DNA of 64,000 nt from Akebia trifoliata (taxonomy: Eukaryota > Streptophyta > Magnoliopsida > Ranunculales > Lardizabalaceae): assembly GCA_017979445.1 (NCBI GenBank), contig CM030704.1:12445658-12509657 (forward strand), written 5' to 3'. The notes under the pieces were generated by a model. It saw nothing but the letters and a program-made list of their open reading frames with translations. It did no database searches and was not told where the DNA came from. Shown in pieces: positions 58,948 through 64,000 of this stretch (position 1 is the stretch's first letter; every line of letters begins with the position of its first letter). A program made the translations under genes and the position numbers.

Positions 58948-60620
58948 TGACTTAAACCATTGTTTTGTGTGCTAGGTCAATCAACAGAGAAAATTCAAAG
59001 CTGCTTCTGTAAAGGTATGAAATCGCACCAATTATTAGTCATCTTAATTGCTTTGGCTAACCTCTAGATCACATGGGTATGATGCAAAAAGATGCACTGA
59101 AATGACTGGAAACAATTGAAAATGGGAAAGATAATAATGAGCATCCTTACACGTTAGAAATTATCTGAGACTGCTCCTATTTAAAGTGGATATTTTAGCA
59201 TGGATACTATCAGGTTGCAGCTAACTCATAAGATATGTTAAACCACACATTTGATGGCTCAAACCTCAAACCTATATTAGTATTACCCATCTAGAAGAAA
59301 TAAGTCTAGAAGTTTTTGTTGACATTTCCTCTAAACATGTCTTGCAGGATATGTTTCTGTACGAGGATTCGACCAGAACTACACCCCGTCCACTCAAGGC
59401 TAGGTTACACTTTCCAACAAGCAAGTTGGCCAAGACGAAAACAAGACCAGCTGAAGTATAGGCCATGGTGCAGAGAAAACAACTAACACAGTCCTGACTG
59501 GGATCTCTGTTTCAAGAACAGATCATTGGTCGACATATTGCTATTCATTTAATGATGCATCCTCTAATGCAAGAGGCATTCACCAGCTGTGACCAACGCG
59601 GGCAGCTCGGAAGGCAAAAAGGGAAACGTCAAGTTAAAATGTAAGAACCCAGGAAAAATGGGTTGTAGTCTGTACATAATTAACATTATGATTTATTTCA
59701 TTTAAAGCTCGAAATTGAGCCATTCTTACAATAACCAAGGTTACATAATGGTCAAAATCAATAAATAAATATACATATATACTGGATGAGCACGAGTAGG
59801 AGCTCAAGTAAACCTTATCTGCATGCTAAGCTCCATTTACATTAGTTCTATGACCCAAATATAATTGCATTTGACTAACCCTAATGATTTTGTCTAATGG
59901 TATTCCTATCAGCATTATGCTGTATGTATAAGTTGATGAAGGAAGATTCAATTCAGAAATTAGTAGGGCTAATTCTATTTTAAAATAAACTTTAGTGACC
60001 ATATAACATAATAGTGACTACTACAAATAACTTTATCCACTTAAGCTGCTCCTGGAAGAAAGAATAACAAGACACTGGTAGCAGCCAAAGGGCTTTCTTT
60101 CATCAATTTCAAAACTACCCACATGAAGTAATCACAGGATGTGAGATCAACATTTTGTAAGGCAAAAGACTAACATGGTGAGCTGTTTAGCCATTTCAAT
60201 CCTGACCATATGCAATATTCGCAGGATGTGAGATATACAGCTTATAGGACAAATGGCCAAGTTAAGTGTAGATAAAAATAAAAAATAAAAGGAAACCCGA
60301 CAAGAATCAAGTTACCCAACTTAGTTTTGACACAGTTGCTTCAAATATTCCCCAACCAATGAATATGTCTTATCTTTTTAATCCAAGGAGAACAACTCAT
60401 TTCACATTGCAACTGATTGATTTGTTTCTTTACCAGCAAATGTTCAACACAGACCCATTAGTCTTACCAGCGGCCATTGTAATCAAGCATGTCCGGGTTC
60501 CCATGCATGGCGTCGCATGATTTTTGATAGGCAACATAACAAAATTAAATGCTCAAGAAACTGCCCCAAGTAAACTGGATTGAAGCATAAATCTTGTGGA
60601 TGATTTTCATTTTTTTTAAG
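58948..60620. other. Non-coding or unidentified DNA between the direct repeats
   Basis: I found no supported gene. A less AT-rich block at about 59200-59570 looks like a decayed exon-like or transposon-derived sequence, but no family motif is visible. Confidence 0.35.
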
Positions 60621-60639
60621 ATTAAGACTTGGTCAATTA

Positions 60640-61110
60640 CACCTAAACTTGGGCTTTATTTAGTTTTATGACTCACCATCATCTATGTCATCAAAGCTTT
60701 ATCCCAAAATCTGGGGATGGCTGAATAAATCAAGAACTTGCATTCTGTTATATCTGACGTCATGTCAACTGTTATCCATTTTCAAATCTACCTCCACTAC
60801 ATCAACTTGCACATTTCTTGCACATTGCACATGACCAAACCATCTTAATCAACTTTATTTTAGCCTATTAGCACCTATCAAGGCTATTACTACATTTTCA
60901 TGAAGATGTTCATCTCTAATTTTAATTTCATAGTCTTTTCATTCGTCCGTCTCTTGAATTCTGCCACACTGAATATCTGAACATGTTTCTTGATGGTCCA
61001 AAATTCAGCCCCATAAAGCATAACTGGTCTTACTGCCATATTATACTTCTCTCCATTTAGTTTGATTGGGATATGTCAATCGCATAGCCTTTCAAAAGCA
61101 CACCACCTTA
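60640..61110 (-). pseudogene. LINE-type reverse transcriptase C-terminal remnant
   Basis: The minus strand reads HIPIKLNGEKYNMAVRPVML followed by YGAEFWTIKKHVQIFSVAEF. This is the diagnostic 'IPIKLKGKFY..AIRPAMLYG.ECWA.K..H..KMSVAEMRML' stretch of plant LINE ORF2 after the RT core. Further on, a broken version of the RWFGHVQ motif (IKMVWSCAM/DGLVMCNVQ, near 60840) and GGRFENG are seen. Multiple stops and frameshifts mark it as old. No poly-A tail or TSD was identified. Confidence 0.75.
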
Positions 61111-61534
61111 ATTATCCAACTACAATTCTATGCACAATAGTCATTTCAAGGTATTCCCTGGCCATAAATTTATTGCTGTTCCTCTCAATATGTATCCTTA
61201 TTAAAGCTGCACAATATACATCATAAGTTGACACTGGTTAAAATTATTTTGAATTATAAATTATCAATACTCACAATTATTAGTCTAATAACCAATGGGC
61301 GTAACTGTTGTATCCTTCAATAACACCTTTTGTGATTTGTGTCTTTTTTTAAAGCACCCCTCCATAAAAAATGGTACCTCTTTGCATTTAGCACCTCTAC
61401 AAATTCCAATTGATGTGTTTTCCACTTTGCTTTCAAAAATTATGTTTTTCTTATGTTTAAAGGTTGTGTTTCCTTTTTTTTTTTTTTACCTTTTGACTAT
61501 TGGTGATTGATCGATCTTAAAGGGTGTATTTCCT
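61110..61534. other. Non-coding DNA
   Basis: AT-rich sequence with a T-run (61472-61488). No gene recognised. Confidence 0.4.
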
Positions 61535-62260
61535 CATAAAACATAAATATCTCTAAATCTGAGGGGGGGGGGGGGGAAGGTCATCTTCAAATCAAAACAA
61601 AAAGTTGTCTCTTGACAATCTAAAATGCTTAAATTTTTAAAAAGTACAATCAAAGACACGAACATGAAATAAATAAATAATAATAATTAAATGCAAATAG
61701 AAATCATTACCAGAGATGAAATTATTCGTGAAACAAAATGTTATTTTTGATCTCTACGCCCAAATATAATCTGAGACAAAATAAACCATACAAAATGGAA
61801 ATTAAACTAAAGAATCAGAAATCAGAACCACGTGAGAGAGAGAGAGAGATAGAGATACATGGTTGATATGAAAACCGTAAAGCAGATGAAGACAAAAGAA
61901 TTGATGGAATCATTCTCAAACCTCACTATCCACAAATCCAAATCATAATTCAACAAAACGATTTTAATTCCCTCAAACAAAACAAAAAAGTAAAACAATT
62001 TTGGAAATTCTTAAACTGATGGATTCATCCATTAATGGTTGGTTGGTTGTAATAGATTTAGAATATTTTCATGAAAAGTATGGAAATAAAACCATGGAGA
62101 TGGCTCTAGAGAAAAGTTTCAAAAAATCTCAAGACACTAAAAAGATCACTTGCCACACACATAGGGTTCAAACAAGCCATGTGTTTCTTTAGTATCCAAT
62201 GCGAAAAAAAAATGTTAGCCTCATCCAAGAAGAATAAGAAGAAGAAAAACAACTTGAAAC
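61535..62260. repeat. Direct repeat, copy B (0.73 kb)
   Basis: Twin of 58235-58947. It differs by a G-run expansion (61562-61576), small indels such as the loss of the 'tatttacatg' segment near 62060, and an inserted 'taataataatt' near 61680. A third, partial copy (about 62724-62912) repeats the 'cgcccaaatataatctgagagaaaataaaccatacaaaatgg' to 'gaattgatg' portion. Confidence 0.9.
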
Positions 62261-63310
62261 AAAGTTGAAAGCTGTATCCAAACATGGGTACAATGTAAAT
62301 GATATCAAAGGTGGAGAATTATCATCAATGGCCGTGAAAATGACTCCATAAAAGATCGAGAGTGATCATTTCTTAAGGTTTGAATAGATATGGCAAGCTT
62401 GTTTTTACCAGCCCTATAAATATAGATATAATCATATAGGGGAACATCCTAAGGTGTGTTTTGGTTGAAGTTCAATAGAGTTTGTTTATTTGTTTCAAGT
62501 TTTTGAGTTTGATATCCAAACGATGAAAAAAAAATTATTTTGAGATGTGTGTTGCTGGCAGCAACATACGTATTAAAAAAAAAAGAATTAGGTGGTGTTG
62601 TGTTGGCAACATGTTGTGCGTGGCAGCAACATGACAATATAAAACAGAGTGGAGGTGTAAGGGTGTGTTTGATTAATGGAAAATCATTTTCCAGGAAAAT
62701 TATTTGCCCAGCAAATGATCTGATATAAAACCAAATGCTATTTTCGATCTCTACGCCCAAATATAATCTGAGAGAAAATAAACCATACAAAATGGAAAGT
62801 AAACTATAGAATCGGAAATCGGAACCACGTGAGAGAGAGAGATAGAGATACGTGGTTGAGATTAAAACTGTAAAGCAGATGAAGACAACAGAATTGATGA
62901 AATCAGAACCACGTGAGTCTAGCATTTTCCATGAATAGAAAGTTGTATCAGTGAAACTCAAAATTAAGTTTCACATGAACGTAAATGTTTTCACATATAT
63001 CTATTTTTATAATCATCAATGACACCCTTATTGATCACCACGTAAGAATTCATAGACGATGGGGATGTCGTCACCATTCGCGATCTATTGTACTATTTAA
63101 TTCCAATAAATAAATGAAATTTTAATTTTTAATTTTTAATATGGAATATGGAAGTATGAGTTGCAATTTTCACAACTCTATTGCTGTAAATTAATTAATC
63201 AGGTTCATTTTTTGGGCAGTATCATCACTTTTGTCAGTAGTTGGTAATTGGAATTGAACTATTAATTGGTAATTGGTTCTACTTTTTGTTGTATGCAATC
63301 TCTGCAGGTC
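62261..63310. other. Repeat fragments, no gene
   Basis: Contains the motif 'ggggaacatcctaagg(t/c)gtgttttggtt(g/c)aagttcaatag' at 62439-62480, which recurs at 63541-63580. The segment 'ccaaacgatg(g)aaaaaaaa' flanks both. The partial third copy of the 0.7-kb repeat lies at 62724-62912. No gene seen. Confidence 0.5.
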
Positions 63311-63313
63311 GAA

Positions 63314-63317
<4 letters not shown>

Positions 63318-63356
<39 letters not shown>

Positions 63357-63384
63357 GAGTAAAGAGAAATGAGCAACAGATATA

Positions 63385-63422
<38 letters not shown>
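63318..63422. repeat. Two TA microsatellites
   Basis: (TA)n at about 63318-63353 and again at about 63388-63422, separated by 34 bp of unique sequence. No coding role; short open frames across them are artefacts of the repeat. Confidence 0.95.
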
Positions 63423-63424
<2 letters not shown>

Positions 63425-63719
63425 TAAAAAGTGTTTGATTGAAAGATTGAATAAATTAAGAGAATCAGCAAGGCAGTTTGGTAGAGTCCCATACTTGCAA
63501 AAGTTAGTGTGACATCCAAACGATGGAAAAAAAAATGTTAGGGGAACATCCTAAGGCGTGTTTTGGTTCAAGTTCAATAGAATTTGTTTATTTGTTTCAA
63601 TTTTTTGAGTGTGTATTTATGTTTCTATGTTATTTCTACTTGCAATTTATGGAGTTAGAAGTCTATGGGTGTATAACTTTACAAAAAAACTGATTTAGGA
63701 ATTAAACTCATTCTCAAGT

Positions 63720-64000
63720 AATGATGTGGGTCGACATATGCAAATCAAAAATCATAAATTATAAAAAGAAAAAATTATTGAAAAACATATCTCAGACATT
63801 TTTCGAATATTTAGTTATTAAACTAAAAAGATGACCGGAAAATAATAAATTAGGATACATAAGAAAAACCTTATCACATATGCTAGAAATCCTATGTAAA
63901 AAAAAAAATAGGGAAACAATTTTGAGTTCTCAACATATGCAAATCAGAAAAAAAATTATAAAGGAAAAATATTAATGAAAAGAAACATATGTCTGACATT
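63720..64000. repeat. Fragments of the Helitron 5' intron region, repeated
   Basis: The segment 'catatgcaaatca...aaattataaa...gaaaaacatatctcagacattttt' (about 63735-63800) and another version (63905-64000) both match 56467-56565. The block 'agatgaccggaaaataataaattagga' (63830-63855) matches 56640-56670 and 56797-56820. The window ends inside the last copy. Confidence 0.75.

Noticed and set aside
59272..59466. A 64-codon minus-strand open frame, possibly a small gene
   Set aside because: No motif, no neighbours, no splice context and no conservation evidence inside the window. It may be part of a decayed repeat.
63191..63519. Tyr/Ile-rich minus-strand frames
   Set aside because: They are translations of the TA microsatellites.

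Overview
This window looks like plant nuclear DNA, entirely repeat-dominated, from a large-genome eudicot. The evidence is an Ogre-type Ty3/gypsy element, a second Tat-lineage element with an antisense gene, and a plant Helitron that carries an RPA-like gene. A member of the Solanaceae is my guess only. I see no rRNA, tRNA, CRISPR array or ordinary host gene; the host gene sequence I find is a fragment captured by the Helitron.

Region 1-32 kb is a nested stack of LTR retrotransposons that can be unpicked from target-site duplications (TSDs). The oldest layer is a decayed + strand Tat/gypsy element: RNase H and integrase at 856-2430, a repeat zone at 2470-3010, an antisense gene, and a 3' LTR near 31.3-32.05 kb. 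Its antisense gene is cut in two (N-terminal half at 30.6-31.2 kb, C-terminal half at 3.49-4.63 kb). The cause is an Ogre-like element at 4630-29978 (LTRs 4630-6328 and 28248-29978; TSD AAAAG/GAAAG). That Ogre element has its own leader, an ORF1, a 53-bp minisatellite and a gag-pol. It was invaded twice, by a solo LTR (7523-9264) in the leader and by a complete opposite-strand, non-coding LTR element (15635-20931, perfect GGGGG TSD) that interrupts gag-pol. The end of another LTR of the solo-LTR family opens the window (1-849).

Region 28.5-54 kb is a direct tandem duplication of about 12.7 kb: copy 1 about 28547-41283, copy 2 about 41286-53993. Each copy holds part of the Ogre 3' LTR, the antisense-gene remnant, the old 3' LTR, a small MITE-like element and a minus-strand Helitron. 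Only copy 2 continues into the Helitron 5' part, to about 57.2 kb. The Helitron encodes RepHel (HUH/Y2 nuclease plus Pif1-like helicase) and a nine-exon RPA70-like gene, and has picked up a fragment resembling proteasome assembly chaperone 2. Damage is complementary: copy 1 keeps an intact RPA gene and HUH module, copy 2 keeps an intact helicase module.

Region 57.2-64 kb has no gene I can support. It holds a LINE reverse-transcriptase remnant, a roughly 0.7-kb direct duplication, TA microsatellites and repeats that also occur in the Helitron 5' region.
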